Shown: positions 36,304-44,214, counted from the stretch's first letter. The stretch: 64,000 nt of DNA from CAVQHY01 sp963712465 (GCA_963712465.1 CAVQHY010000004.1:310001-374000); one strand, 5' to 3'. Notes: generated from the letters alone by a model not told the origin. Numbers and translations: made by a program.

Positions 36304-36695
36304 GCTCCGCGGATGATGCCCGCTCCGTCGACGAGGAACGCCGACCGCACGGCCACGTCGGTCATGCCCTTGAAGTCGGCGCCGACGCCGAAGCCGCGCA
36401 CCGCCTCGGCGTTCCAGTCGGAGAGAAGTGGGAAGTCGAGGTCGAGCACCTCACGCCAGGCGACGTGCGAGTACGGGCTGTCGCGGGAGATCCCGTACGC
36501 GGAAACGCCGAGCTCTTCGAACTCCGCCCTCCTGGCACGCAGGAGCGTCATCTCGTCCGTTCAGGTGCCGGTCCAGTCGTAGAGGTAGAACAGCAGGAGG
36601 TACGGGCCCTGCTCGGCGAGCGTTCGGGTCGAGACGCTCTCGTCGCCCGACAGCCAGACCTCTGCGTCAGGAACGGGCTCGCCGACCGCGATCAC
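36222..36695 (-). CDS. Selenocysteine-containing peroxiredoxin (Bcp/AhpC-TSA type)
   Basis: 157 codons with an in-frame TGA at 36563-36561 (codon 45). Both flanks are one peroxiredoxin: VGEPVPDAEVWLSGDES and YLLLFYLYDWTGT before it, then TDEMTLLRARRAEFEELGV, GISRDSPYSHVAW and DFPLLSDWNAEAV after. The TGA stands exactly where the peroxidatic Cys lies in TxxC-type peroxiredoxins (WTGT-U-TDE). A stem-loop starts 15 nt after the TGA. The downstream half alone (ATG at 36551) would lack the active site. GTG start at 36695 overlaps the ligase stop (GTGA), so expression is coupled. A sequencing error or recent nonsense mutation cannot be excluded. Confidence 0.8.
36529..36545 (-). promoter_or_regulatory. 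Candidate bacterial SECIS stem-loop
   Basis: Minus-strand 5'-CTCCTG-CGTGC-CAGGAG-3': a perfect 6-bp stem and 5-nt loop containing G and GU. It lies in the coding sequence; the stem begins 15 nt after the TGA and the loop 21 nt after it, a distance typical of bacterial SECIS elements bound by SelB. Confidence 0.6.
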
Positions 36696-37933
36696 GCGAG
36701 CGGAGGCTCGGTTGCGGCGGCGATCTCCTCCATCACCTCGACGATATCGCGATTCGCGTTGAACACGCGAAGCTGCCGGTCGGCACCGTTGCCGCCGGCG
36801 AGGATCTCGCGGATCCCGTCGAGCTCGCGGTCCGAGCCGAGCTCCCGGGCGTGCGGCTCGACGTCGCGGAGCGTGCGACGGATGAGCTGCGCCACGGGAA
36901 CGCGGTTGCGCCGGCCGGTGGCGAGATCCATCACCGGCGCCTGCAGCCCGTAGCGGGCGGCCAGCCACTTGTTCTCGGCCACGAGGATGCGGTGGTACGA
37001 GGGCAGCGGCCGGCCCTCGTCGAAGAGATCCGAGTAGTACTTGACGAGAGCCTGGACGTACGCCGCGATCGCCACGGTGTGCTCGATGCGTGTGATCGCG
37101 TCCATGACGCGGACCTCGATCGTGCCCAGGCGGGGGTGTGGCCGCACGTCCCACCAGATGTGCGTGTAGTCGGCGATGCAGCCCGTCCGCTCCAGCTGGC
37201 CGACGACCTCTGCGTAATCCTCGTAGTCGCGGAAGCGCGGAGGCGGTCCCGAACGCGGGAACGCGGCGAAGACGATCTGCCGGCTCGACTCGAGCCCGGT
37301 CGGCTGCCCACGCCAGAAGGGCGAGCTCGCGGACAGCGCGAGCAGGTCGGCGAGGTGGACGAGCAGCGCGCTCATGACCTGGATCGCCTTCTCGGGGCCG
37401 TCGACGCCGACGTGCACGTGGCAGCCGAAGATGAGCTCGCGCCGAGCCACGTACTGGAGCTGGTCGACGAGCGCCCGGTAGCGGTCGCGCGCGGTGATCC
37501 GCTGGCGCTCGAAGAGGCTGAAGGGATGGGTTCCGGCCGAGCCCACGCGTACGGCCTGGCGCCGCGCGATCCCGGCGACGTACGCGCGAAGCCGCCCGAG
37601 CTCGGTCGCGGCGTCCCCGGCGTTCATGCATACCGGCGTCCCGATCTCCACGACCGACTGCATCAGCTCGGGGTTGACGTGCTCGCCGAGCTCGCCCGCC
37701 TTCGCTTCGGTGAGCACGCTGTCGACGTGCTGGACGAGATCGAACGTCGCCGGGTCGACGAGCATGAACTCCTCCTCGACGCCGATCGTGAACGGCCTGG
37801 TCGAGCCGAAGCGGTGATCGAGCACGCTGCCACCAGCGGCGAACCCTTCGCCGGTGATCGAGGCCGGGATCAACTCACGTGCCACCGCGCCAGTGTGTAC
37901 GTGCGACTGCACCGTGACAACCCGAGAGGCCAC
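36692..37933 (-). CDS. YbdK-type glutamate--cysteine ligase family (carboxylate-amine ligase)
   Basis: 413 codons. TIGVEEEFMLVDPATFDL is the GCS2-family start with ATP/metal ligands, and RRELIFGCHVHVGV, SSPFWRGQPTGLESSRQ and RPHPRLGTIEVRVMD are other conserved blocks. Such enzymes form gamma-glutamyl-type amide bonds with ATP. The N-terminal about 45 residues before TIGVEEEF are atypical; a GTG about 15 residues before that motif may be the true start. Coupled to the Sec-peroxiredoxin, suggesting thiol/redox metabolism. Confidence 0.87.
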   Translation of the reverse strand: MASRVVTVQSHVHTGAVARELIPASITGEGFAAGGSVLDHRFGSTRPFTIGVEEEFMLVDPATFDLVQHVDSVLTEAKAGELGEHVNPELMQSVVEIGTPVCMNAGDAATELGRLRAYVAGIARRQAVRVGSAGTHPFSLFERQRITARDRYRALVDQLQYVARRELIFGCHVHVGVDGPEKAIQVMSALLVHLADLLALSASSPFWRGQPTGLESSRQIVFAAFPRSGPPPRFRDYEDYAEVVGQLERTGCIADYTHIWWDVRPHPRLGTIEVRVMDAITRIEHTVAIAAYVQALVKYYSDLFDEGRPLPSYHRILVAENKWLAARYGLQAPVMDLATGRRNRVPVAQLIRRTLRDVEPHARELGSDRELDGIREILAGGNGADRQLRVFNANRDIVEVMEEIAAATEPPLA

Positions 37934-37953
37934 CGCGGCGAGGCGCGCTCCGC

Positions 37954-38334
37954 CTACAGAACGGCCTCGGCCTCTATCTCGACGAGGTAGCGGGGCTCGA
38001 CGAGTGCGTGGACGACGACGGTCGTGTTGGCCGGCCGGATCTCCGAGAACACCTCGCCGTGAGCGCGACCGACCGAGTCGAAGTCCGCGCCCGGAGTCAG
38101 GTACGTCCGCGTCCGGACGACGTCGGCAAACGACGCTCCGGCCTGCTCGAGCGCCGCGCCGATGATTTCGAGGCAGCGCTTCGCCTGTCCGTAGGCGTCG
38201 GCGGGCGGGTCGGCGCCGTCCGGCATGACCGCGGCCGAGCCCGAGACGAAGATCCGGTCGCCGACGACGACGGCGCGCGAGTAGCCGACGACCGGCTCGT
38301 ACGGGGATCCCGAGGAGATCAGCCGCCTGTCCAC
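37954..38334 (-). CDS. RidA/YjgF family protein
   Basis: 126 residues. YSRAVVVGDRIFVSGSAAV and the end VVHALVEPRYLVEIEAEAV match the RidA fold. The catalytic-type Arg (VRTRTYLT) is present. Members hydrolyse reactive enamine/imine intermediates or bind small ligands. GTG start at 38334, divergent by 22 nt from the lasso-cluster nucleotidyltransferase. Confidence 0.9.
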   Translation of the reverse strand: MDRRLISSGSPYEPVVGYSRAVVVGDRIFVSGSAAVMPDGADPPADAYGQAKRCLEIIGAALEQAGASFADVVRTRTYLTPGADFDSVGRAHGEVFSEIRPANTTVVVHALVEPRYLVEIEAEAVL

Positions 38335-38341
38335 GTCACAG

Positions 38342-38347
38342 TAGTAT
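38342..38347 (+). promoter_or_regulatory. Putative leaderless -10 hexamer TAGTAT of the lasso operon
   Basis: TAGTAT ends 9 nt before the ATG at 38357. No Shine-Dalgarno site lies between, so the first biosynthetic gene may be read from a leaderless message. Confidence 0.45.
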
Positions 38348-38356
38348 CAGGCTCCG

Positions 38357-39298
38357 ATGCCGGCCGCCGAGCGTGATCTGCGCGCTGTCGCCCGCAGTCT
38401 CACGGTCGACAGGGCCACGGCCGAGGTCGTGGTCGCGCTGCGCGAGAGCGGCGTCCGGAGCATCGTCCTTCGCGGGCCTGCCCTCGTGCGGCGACTCTAC
38501 GAGCCGGGCGTCCCGCGCCCGTATGTCGACGTCGACCTCCTCGTCCCGCCCGGTGGCGTCGGCGCGGCCGAGCCGGTGCTCGAGCGGTTCGGCTTCGAAC
38601 TCCTGGTCGGCGACCGCGACCTCCACGGGCACCGGCCGCTTCACGCACACGAGTGGACGCGCCGCCGCGATCACGTCTCGGTGGACGTCCATCGCACGCT
38701 CAGCGGCGTCGGCGCGCCTCCGTCGGAGCTCTGGGGCTTGATCGCGGGCGAGGCTGTGACGCAGATAGTCGCCGGAGTCGAGATCGAGGTGCCGTCGGAC
38801 GCGGGGCTCGCGTTTGTCGTCTCGCTCCACGCAGCACACCACAGCTTCCTGCGACCGAAGACCCTCCGCGATCTCGAGCGCGCCGTCGAGCGCTTGCCTC
38901 GCGAGACCTGGAGCCGGGCGGTCGAGCTCGCCACTTGCGCGGACGCGGTGCCCGCCTTCGCCGCCGGCCTGAGGCTCGTGCCGGCAGGAAGCCGTCTTGC
39001 GGACGCCCTGGCGCTTCCACGCGATCGCACTGTCGAGGTCGCGCTCAGGGCGTGGGCTGCCCCGCCGCTCGCGCTCGGGCTCGACTGGCTGACGCGAACG
39101 CCCGGCGTCCGGCCGCGGGCGAGGCTCGTCGTGCGCACCGTGGCGCCTTCTCCGGGCGCGCTGCGCCTCTGGCGGCCGCTTGCCCGCCGTGGGCGTCGGG
39201 GTCTCGTCGGCGCGTACGTATCGCATCCCTTTTGGCTCACCTGGCACGTGGTACCCTCGGCCATCGCGCTGCGACGGGCGCGGAAAGGAGAGATGTGA
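38357..39298 (+). CDS. Nucleotidyltransferase of lasso-peptide cluster (NTP_transf_5-like)
   Basis: 313 residues. IVLRGPALVRRLYEPGVPRP followed by YVDVDLLV is the acidic (DxD) nucleotidyltransferase core, with a second Asp in HVSVDVHRTL. Uncharacterised nucleotidyltransferases of this family often sit in lasso clusters together with HPr-kinase-like genes and are thought to modify the peptide or its phosphate. The gene overlaps the next (GTGA). AAAGGAGAG at its end serves as the ribosome-binding site for PqqD/B1. Confidence 0.8.
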   Translation: MPAAERDLRAVARSLTVDRATAEVVVALRESGVRSIVLRGPALVRRLYEPGVPRPYVDVDLLVPPGGVGAAEPVLERFGFELLVGDRDLHGHRPLHAHEWTRRRDHVSVDVHRTLSGVGAPPSELWGLIAGEAVTQIVAGVEIEVPSDAGLAFVVSLHAAHHSFLRPKTLRDLERAVERLPRETWSRAVELATCADAVPAFAAGLRLVPAGSRLADALALPRDRTVEVALRAWAAPPLALGLDWLTRTPGVRPRARLVVRTVAPSPGALRLWRPLARRGRRGLVGAYVSHPFWLTWHVVPSAIALRRARKGEM

Positions 39299-39561
39299 GC
39301 GAGCGGTTCAGGCTGCGGTCCATGGGGCTCGAATGGCGTGAGGTCGAGGGCGAGGTCGTCGCACTCGACGATCGGTCGTCCGAGTACCTCGCGGTGAACC
39401 GCACGGGTGCCGCCCTGTGGCCGGCTCTCGTCGAGGGGGCGACGCGCGACGAGCTGGTCACGCGGCTCGTCGAGGCCTTCGACGTCGACCGCGAGTCGGC
39501 GGCGGCCGATCTCGACCGGTTCCTCGGCTCTCTGGAGAGTCGGGCTCTTCTGGAGTCGTGA
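39295..39561 (+). CDS. PqqD family, lasso-peptide leader-binding protein B1
   Basis: 88 residues. VVALDDRSSEYLAVNRTGAAL and LWPALVEGATRDELVTRL are the PqqD/RRE winged-helix signature. In split-B lasso systems B1 binds the leader of the precursor and presents it to the protease B2. The GTG overlaps the stop of the nucleotidyltransferase gene; the stop is 1 nt before the B2 GTG. Confidence 0.88.
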   Translation: MSERFRLRSMGLEWREVEGEVVALDDRSSEYLAVNRTGAALWPALVEGATRDELVTRLVEAFDVDRESAAADLDRFLGSLESRALLES

Positions 39562-39562
39562 C

Positions 39563-39907
39563 GTGTCCCTGCTCCACGCGCGCCTGATCGCTGCGATCTG
39601 GGGCTTCCGCGCCGTCCGTGCCGCTCGGAGCCAGGTGCGCATCCGATCGCTCGACGAGATCGTCCTGCCCCCCGTGCCGGACGTAGCGCTCTCGGCCAAG
39701 GGCGGTGTCTGGGTCGCGGTTCGCTTCGGAACCCGGAACTGTCTCGTGCGCACGCTCGTGCGGCAGGCGTGGTACCTGCACCTCGAACGGCCGCGCGCGA
39801 TCGTGATCGGCGTGCGGGGTCGAGGTGACGCGTTCCGAGCGCACGCCTGGCTCGATGGGGACGCCGGCAAGGACGGCTTCCTCGAGCTTGCGCGTCGCCA
39901 TCCCTGA
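39563..39907 (+). CDS. Lasso-peptide leader peptidase B2
   Basis: 114 residues, slightly short for B2. RNCLVRTLVRQAWYL carries the nucleophilic Cys, and RAHAWLDGD the catalytic His and acidic residue, of the transglutaminase-like fold of lasso leader peptidases. It should cleave the leader of the precursor. The gene ends in TGATG with the cyclase start, so the two are coupled. Confidence 0.85.
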   Translation: MSLLHARLIAAIWGFRAVRAARSQVRIRSLDEIVLPPVPDVALSAKGGVWVAVRFGTRNCLVRTLVRQAWYLHLERPRAIVIGVRGRGDAFRAHAWLDGDAGKDGFLELARRHP

Positions 39908-41073
39908 TGGCACTGTCGCTGCGTCCGACACCGCTCGAGATCGCCTGCGGTCGGATGGTCGGCGGCGCGCGGGACCCTGACCCGGTCGCCGAGGCAGGCG
40001 ACCGCCTCGCGCCGCTCGAGGCGTTCGAGCGGGCGGTGCGAGCCGGGCTCGAGCGGCCTCCTTGCTACGTCAGCTTCTCGGGCGGACGTGATTCCTCGGC
40101 CGTGCTCGCGGTCGCAGGGCGCATCGCGTTGCGCGAGGGCCTTCCGCCCCCGCTTCCGATCACGGTGCGCTTCGTCCAGGCCCCGGGCACGGACGAGCGA
40201 CGGTGGCAGGAGACCGTCATCCGGTTTCTCGGCCTCACGGACTGGATCCGGCTCGACGTCGAGGACGACCTCGACGTCGTCGGGCCGCTTGCGAGGGATA
40301 TCCTGCGGCGGCACGGTGTCCTGTTTCCGCCGAGCGCGCCGCTCTTTCAGCTCATGCTGGCGGAGGCGCTCGGCGGCTCTCTTCTCGTCGGTTCAGCCGG
40401 CGACCGCATGCTCGGGGGGTTTCGGTGGCGCGGCGACCGCGCCCGCCGTCTCGCTTTCGCCGCGACGCCCCGTCCACTGCGGCGCCAAGTCCTGCTACGG
40501 GGCGTCCACACGCCATCGTGGCTCAGGCCTCGCGCCGCTGACGAGCTGGCCCGCGCTCAGTCGGAGTACCTTTCGCACGAGCCGGTGCGCTTCGGGCGCC
40601 ACCTCGTCTGGCGTGCCGGCTCGCGTGCGGCGCTTGCCACCGCTGCGACGCTCTCGGCTCTCGGCGCGGACTCGTCGACGCACGTGGTCGACCCGTTCGC
40701 GGACCCGTGGTTCGTGGCGGCGCTCGGACGGCTCGGGATCGACGATCGGACGGCGGTGATGAGGGCGGTATTCGGCGACATCCTTCCCGACGATCTGCTC
40801 GCGCGGGACACGAAGGCGGTCTTTCACCACGTCTACCTGCGGAGGCCCGGGCGCGAGTTCGCGCGGTGCTGGGACGGCTTGGGCCTCGATCCCGAGCTAG
40901 TCGATGCCGAGGTGCTGCGAGACGTGTGGCTTTCCCTCGTCCCCGACGGTCACAGCCTGATGCCGTTGCAGGCCGCATGGCTCGCGTCAGCGGGACGCCA
41001 GCTCGATCATCCGCTCGCAGGCGTCTGGGAGGAGCTTCCAGTCGCGGGGGCGGGAGAGCTCCCAAGCGGGTAG
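39907..41073 (+). CDS. Asparagine-synthase-like lasso cyclase C, lacking the glutaminase domain
   Basis: 388 residues. CYVSFSGGRDSSAVLAVAG is the pyrophosphatase-type ATP loop (SGGxDS) of asparagine synthetase, and LLVGSAGDRMLGGFRWR the second ATP/acidic block. Lasso C enzymes adenylate an Asp or Glu side chain of the precursor and form the ring. A normal C protein is about 500-600 residues with an N-terminal Ntn-hydrolase domain; that domain is missing here. The 3' end overlaps the convergent kinase-like gene by 87 nt. Confidence 0.85.
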   Translation: MALSLRPTPLEIACGRMVGGARDPDPVAEAGDRLAPLEAFERAVRAGLERPPCYVSFSGGRDSSAVLAVAGRIALREGLPPPLPITVRFVQAPGTDERRWQETVIRFLGLTDWIRLDVEDDLDVVGPLARDILRRHGVLFPPSAPLFQLMLAEALGGSLLVGSAGDRMLGGFRWRGDRARRLAFAATPRPLRRQVLLRGVHTPSWLRPRAADELARAQSEYLSHEPVRFGRHLVWRAGSRAALATAATLSALGADSSTHVVDPFADPWFVAALGRLGIDDRTAVMRAVFGDILPDDLLARDTKAVFHHVYLRRPGREFARCWDGLGLDPELVDAEVLRDVWLSLVPDGHSLMPLQAAWLASAGRQLDHPLAGVWEELPVAGAGELPSG

Positions 41074-41817
41074 GCGCGCGAGCTCGAGCAGCGCGCCGCG
41101 GTGTCCTGACGCGCCGCCAGTGTGATGCCGTACAAGCCGAACCAGCCGCTCGGCCGGCCGGAGCGAGGTCATCGTGAGACCAGCTCCCCACGAGAGAAAG
41201 ATCCAGCCTGCGAGAGGCGGCTCCGGCTCGATATCGGCAAGTCCGACGCGCCACCGCCCGTCGCGCCCGGCGCATCGAGCATCGGCCGCTACGCCGAGCC
41301 GCCGGACCGTCTCCTCGCGTAGGTCGAGGCAGCGTGGCCCGGCGAGCGCGCAGCCGCCGTCGACAACGAGGATGTCGTCGGTGACAACCGGGTAGCCGCA
41401 CCCTGAGAGCCGGGCGAGAGTCGTGCTCTTCCCTGCTTCCCTCGTGCCCAGCACAGCCCACGCGCGATCGCCTGTCACGAATGCGCCTGCGTGGAACGCT
41501 TCGCGCCCCAGCCAGCCGCCGACATAGGCGCCCACGGGGGCGAGGTACGGGTGGACGAGCTGGTCGTCGGAGAGAGGTGATCCCGTCGTGAACGTCGCGG
41601 TTGGCCCTCGACGGTCGAGCACGAGGCGACCTGCGGCGACGAGTGGGATCTCCACGCGTTGGAGGCCGTGGTGCCGCGGTCGGCGCTCGATCCGGCCGAG
41701 GCGGCGCTCGATCCGAACCCGCGGCCATGCCGCGAGCGCCGGCAGCAGCGCATCGGCGTCCTCGAGACCTGGGAACGAGAGGCCGTAGGCCCCGCGTGGT
41801 ACAGTCGCGTCCGTCAT
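40987..41817 (-). CDS. HPr-kinase-like protein of the lasso cluster
   Basis: 276 residues. AWAVLGTREAGKSTTLARLSG is a Walker A loop as in HPr kinase and related PEPCK-like kinases, and VVTDDILVVDG follows as a Walker B-like acidic motif. In lasso clusters such kinases phosphorylate the precursor. It is on the opposite strand between the cyclase gene and the precursor. ATG at 41817, 41 nt from the divergent precursor GTG. Confidence 0.8.
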   Translation of the reverse strand: MTDATVPRGAYGLSFPGLEDADALLPALAAWPRVRIERRLGRIERRPRHHGLQRVEIPLVAAGRLVLDRRGPTATFTTGSPLSDDQLVHPYLAPVGAYVGGWLGREAFHAGAFVTGDRAWAVLGTREAGKSTTLARLSGCGYPVVTDDILVVDGGCALAGPRCLDLREETVRRLGVAADARCAGRDGRWRVGLADIEPEPPLAGWIFLSWGAGLTMTSLRPAERLVRLVRHHTGGASGHRGALLELARLPAWELSRPRDWKLLPDACERMIELASR

Positions 41818-41858
41818 GTGCTTTCACGGCAGGCAAGAGCGAGGAGAGGAGGGGGCAG

Positions 41859-41996
41859 GTGTCCGACGTAGACGGTGAGCAGCAGCAGGATGATCGCAGC
41901 TATGAGCCTCCCGAGCTTCGCTCGCTTGGGTCCGTCGACGAGCTGACGCACGGCGATACCGACGGCTCGGTCGTCGACAACGGTCCGCCCGCTTAG
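41859..41996 (+). CDS. Lasso-peptide precursor A
   Basis: 45 residues; GTG start preceded by AGGAGGGGG, with a TACAGT hexamer at 41800-41805. The leader has the conserved YEPPELRSLGSVDELT pattern (Tyr-x-x-Pro...Gly, and Thr30). Taking Thr as the penultimate leader residue (LT-H), the core is residues 32-45, GDTDGSVVDNGPPA. Gly1 and Asp9 of the core could close a nine-membered macrolactam ring. The core ends in Ala. No ABC exporter gene is nearby. Confidence 0.85.
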   Translation: MSDVDGEQQQDDRSYEPPELRSLGSVDELTHGDTDGSVVDNGPPA

Positions 41997-42049
41997 CGCT
42001 CGAACGTCCCGGCGGACGTCGCTCGGCGCCGGTCGCACCCAGCGCACTC

Positions 42050-42862
42050 GTGAGCGCACTCGACGTGATCGATTCCTGGGGCGTCCCGCACGCGGCGGCA
42101 GGGGTGATCCACGGCGGCATCTCGGTGACCCGCGGCGACGTCTCGCGGCGGTTTCGCTGGGCGTCGGTGACCAAGCCGGCGACCGCCTACGCCGTCCTCG
42201 TCGCCTCGGAGGAAGGGGTCGTCGATCTCGACGAGCCGGCCGGTCCGCCCGGCGCGACCGTTCGGCACCTGCTCGCCCACGCGTCCGGCCTGCCGTTCGA
42301 GGGGGAGGCCCCGATCGGACGGCCGGGCGAGCGCAGGATCTACTCGAACGCCGGCTTCGATCTGCTCGGCGAGATCGTCGCCGAGCGGGCGGCGATGCCG
42401 TTCGCCGACTACCTCCGCGCGGCCGTGCTCGAGCCGGTGGGCATGCCCTCGACCACGCTCGTGGAGCGCCCTTCGGCCGGTCTCCACGGCCCGCTCGCCG
42501 ACCTGCTCGCGTTCGGCCGGGAGCTCCTGCGACCGCGGGTGCTGGCGCCGGAAACCGTTGTGGAGGCGACGAAGGTGGCGTTTCGCGGGCTCGCCGGAGT
42601 CCTGCCCGGGGTCGGGCGCTACGACCCGCTCGACTGGGGACTCGGGTTCGAGCTCAAGGACGGCAAGGTGCCCCACTGGACCGGCTCACGTGCCTCGCCG
42701 CGGGCGTTCGGTCATTTCGGCGGCGCCGGAACCTTCCTCTGGGTCGACCCGGACGCGGACGTCGCGCTGGTCTGCCTCACCGACCGGGAGTTCGGGCCGT
42801 GGGCGCTCGAGGCCTGGCCCGTGCTCTCCGACGCCGTGCTCGCCGAGCTCAGCCCCCGGTGA
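42050..42862 (+). CDS. Beta-lactamase-like serine hydrolase (class C fold)
   Basis: 270 residues. Active-site motifs ASVTK (SxxK), YSN (YxN) and HFGG (HxGG) appear in order. It is shorter than AmpC-type enzymes and has no signal peptide, so it is probably a cytoplasmic esterase or peptidase of the family. The GTG start is preceded by no clear ribosome-binding site. It overlaps the convergent cNMP-domain gene by 14 nt. Confidence 0.85.
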   Translation: MSALDVIDSWGVPHAAAGVIHGGISVTRGDVSRRFRWASVTKPATAYAVLVASEEGVVDLDEPAGPPGATVRHLLAHASGLPFEGEAPIGRPGERRIYSNAGFDLLGEIVAERAAMPFADYLRAAVLEPVGMPSTTLVERPSAGLHGPLADLLAFGRELLRPRVLAPETVVEATKVAFRGLAGVLPGVGRYDPLDWGLGFELKDGKVPHWTGSRASPRAFGHFGGAGTFLWVDPDADVALVCLTDREFGPWALEAWPVLSDAVLAELSPR

Positions 42863-43220
42863 GGAGCGGCTTGACGTACTCGTCGAAGGTCGCGCGGTCG
42901 CAGCTCGCCACGGTCGACGGCGTCAGCGCGCTGACGGTTGCGGTGCGGGAGACGTCCATGACGAGACCGACCTCGCCGAAGTAGTCGCCCGGGCTGAGCG
43001 TCCCCCGCTCGCCGCGCGTCTCCTGCCTGATGCTCATCATCCCGGAGATGACGACGAAGAACCGGTCGGCCGGCGTGCCCTGGCGCAGCACCGTCTCGCC
43101 CGGGGCGACGTCCTGTCGCTCCATCCGTTCGGCGAGCTTCGCGAGCGTCTCGCCCGGGAGTGAGCCGAACAGGCCGATCCGGGCGAGCTCGTGGACGCTG
43201 GCGAGCTGATGACGCGGCAT
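42849..43220 (-). CDS. Cyclic-nucleotide-binding (Crp-like sensor) domain protein
   Basis: 123 residues: a single cNMP-binding domain with no DNA-binding helix-turn-helix. FGSLPGETLAKLAERMER, FFVVISGMMSIRQETRGERG and GDYFGEVGLVMDVSRTATV (phosphate-binding cassette region) are the family blocks. It may act as a free regulatory module for another protein. ATG at 43220; TAGCAT lies 10 nt upstream. Confidence 0.85.
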   Translation of the reverse strand: MPRHQLASVHELARIGLFGSLPGETLAKLAERMERQDVAPGETVLRQGTPADRFFVVISGMMSIRQETRGERGTLSPGDYFGEVGLVMDVSRTATVSALTPSTVASCDRATFDEYVKPLLTGG

Positions 43221-43235
43221 CTACCGTCCGATGCT
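43221..43235. promoter_or_regulatory. Overlapping leaderless promoters between the cNMP and NUDIX genes
   Basis: Plus TACCGT at 43222-43227 is 8 nt before the NUDIX ATG (43236). Minus TAGCAT at 43236-43231 is 10 nt before the cNMP ATG (43220). The two starts are 15 nt apart. Confidence 0.45.
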
Positions 43236-43745
43236 ATGCGAAGCGAGCTCGACGGCTGGCGGCTCTGTCCACGTTGCGGGGGCGCGCTCGCCGCGCGGCC
43301 GGGATCGGTGGCCTGCGGCGCCTGCGGCCTCGTCGTCTATGCGAAGCCCGCCCCGGCGATCTGCGCTCTGGTCGAGGATGCGGCCGGACGCGTTCTGCTC
43401 GGGCGCCGCTCGGGCGACCCGAGGGCCGGGCTCTGGGACGCTCTGGGTGGCTTCATGGAGGAGGGCGAGCAGCCCTTCGAGACTCTCGTGCGCGAGCTCC
43501 GCGAGGAGACGGGGCTGAACGTCGAGCCGGGTGAGTTCATCGCGGCGATCGCGGACACGTACGGCGAAGAGGGCGGCCACACGCTTAACCTCTGCTGGAC
43601 GGCGCGTGTTCTCGGCGGCGAGCCACGGGCGGACGACGACGTGGCCGAGTTGCGCTGGTTCGCGCCCGACGAGCTCCCGCCGCCCGAAGAGCTCGCCTTC
43701 GCCAACGGCGCCGAGTTTCTCAGGCTCTGGCTGGCGCGACGATGA
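43236..43745 (+). CDS. NUDIX hydrolase with N-terminal zinc ribbon
   Basis: 169 residues. LCPRCGGAL and ACGACGLVVY form a CxxC...CxxC zinc ribbon, and GGFMEEGEQPFETLVRELRE followed by ETGL is the NUDIX box. The family (NADH pyrophosphatase/Zn-ribbon-type NUDIX) hydrolyses nucleoside diphosphates linked to another moiety. ATG 43236 follows the TACCGT hexamer at leaderless spacing; an earlier ATG in frame is less likely. Confidence 0.88.
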   Translation: MRSELDGWRLCPRCGGALAARPGSVACGACGLVVYAKPAPAICALVEDAAGRVLLGRRSGDPRAGLWDALGGFMEEGEQPFETLVRELREETGLNVEPGEFIAAIADTYGEEGGHTLNLCWTARVLGGEPRADDDVAELRWFAPDELPPPEELAFANGAEFLRLWLARR

Positions 43746-43836
43746 CGCACACGCCTCCGACGTCGTCGGCTGCGCCGACCAACGGCGGGCCGACGCGCTT
43801 CCTCGAGGCCTACCCCGGCCTGCTTGCAAGGGCCTA

Positions 43837-44157
43837 CTAGGCGGAGTCCAGCCCGAGCGACTTCTCGAGCATGCTCTTCGGCTGCGCGCCGACCGCGGCT
43901 GCGGTGGGCTCGCCGTCGTTGAAGAGGATGATCGTCGGGATCGAGACGACCCCGTAGCGCCGCGCGAGCTCTGGCTGCTCGTCCACGTTCACCTTGACGA
44001 CGCGAACCTCGTCGGATCGCTCCTCGGCGATCCTGTCGAGCACCGGGCCGACGGCACGGCAGGGGCCGCACCATTCCGCCCAGAAGTCGACGATGACGGG
44101 AGTTGGGCTCTCGATTACCTCGGTCTGGAAATTGGAGTCTTGCACTGCTGTTGTCAT
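43837..44157 (-). CDS. trxA: Thioredoxin
   Basis: 106 residues. VIVDFWAEWCGPCRAVGPVL holds the redox CGPC pair (Cys30, Cys33), followed by VVKVNVDEQPELARRYGVVS with the cis-Pro region IPTIILF. It is a general disulfide reductase; it could also recycle the peroxiredoxin at 36222. About 70 nt upstream of ileS and divergent from it. Confidence 0.95.
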   Translation of the reverse strand: MTTAVQDSNFQTEVIESPTPVIVDFWAEWCGPCRAVGPVLDRIAEERSDEVRVVKVNVDEQPELARRYGVVSIPTIILFNDGEPTAAAVGAQPKSMLEKSLGLDSA

Positions 44158-44214
44158 ATCACTTCAAACGATGAAGCGACCTCTCGTAATCCCAGGCCCG
44201 GCGGGGCCGAACCC

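Noticed and set aside
36222..36695. Peroxiredoxin as two separate genes or a simple pseudogene
   Set aside because: One frame across a single TGA at the exact active-site position with a SECIS-like stem fits a selenoprotein better; still needs genome-level proof.
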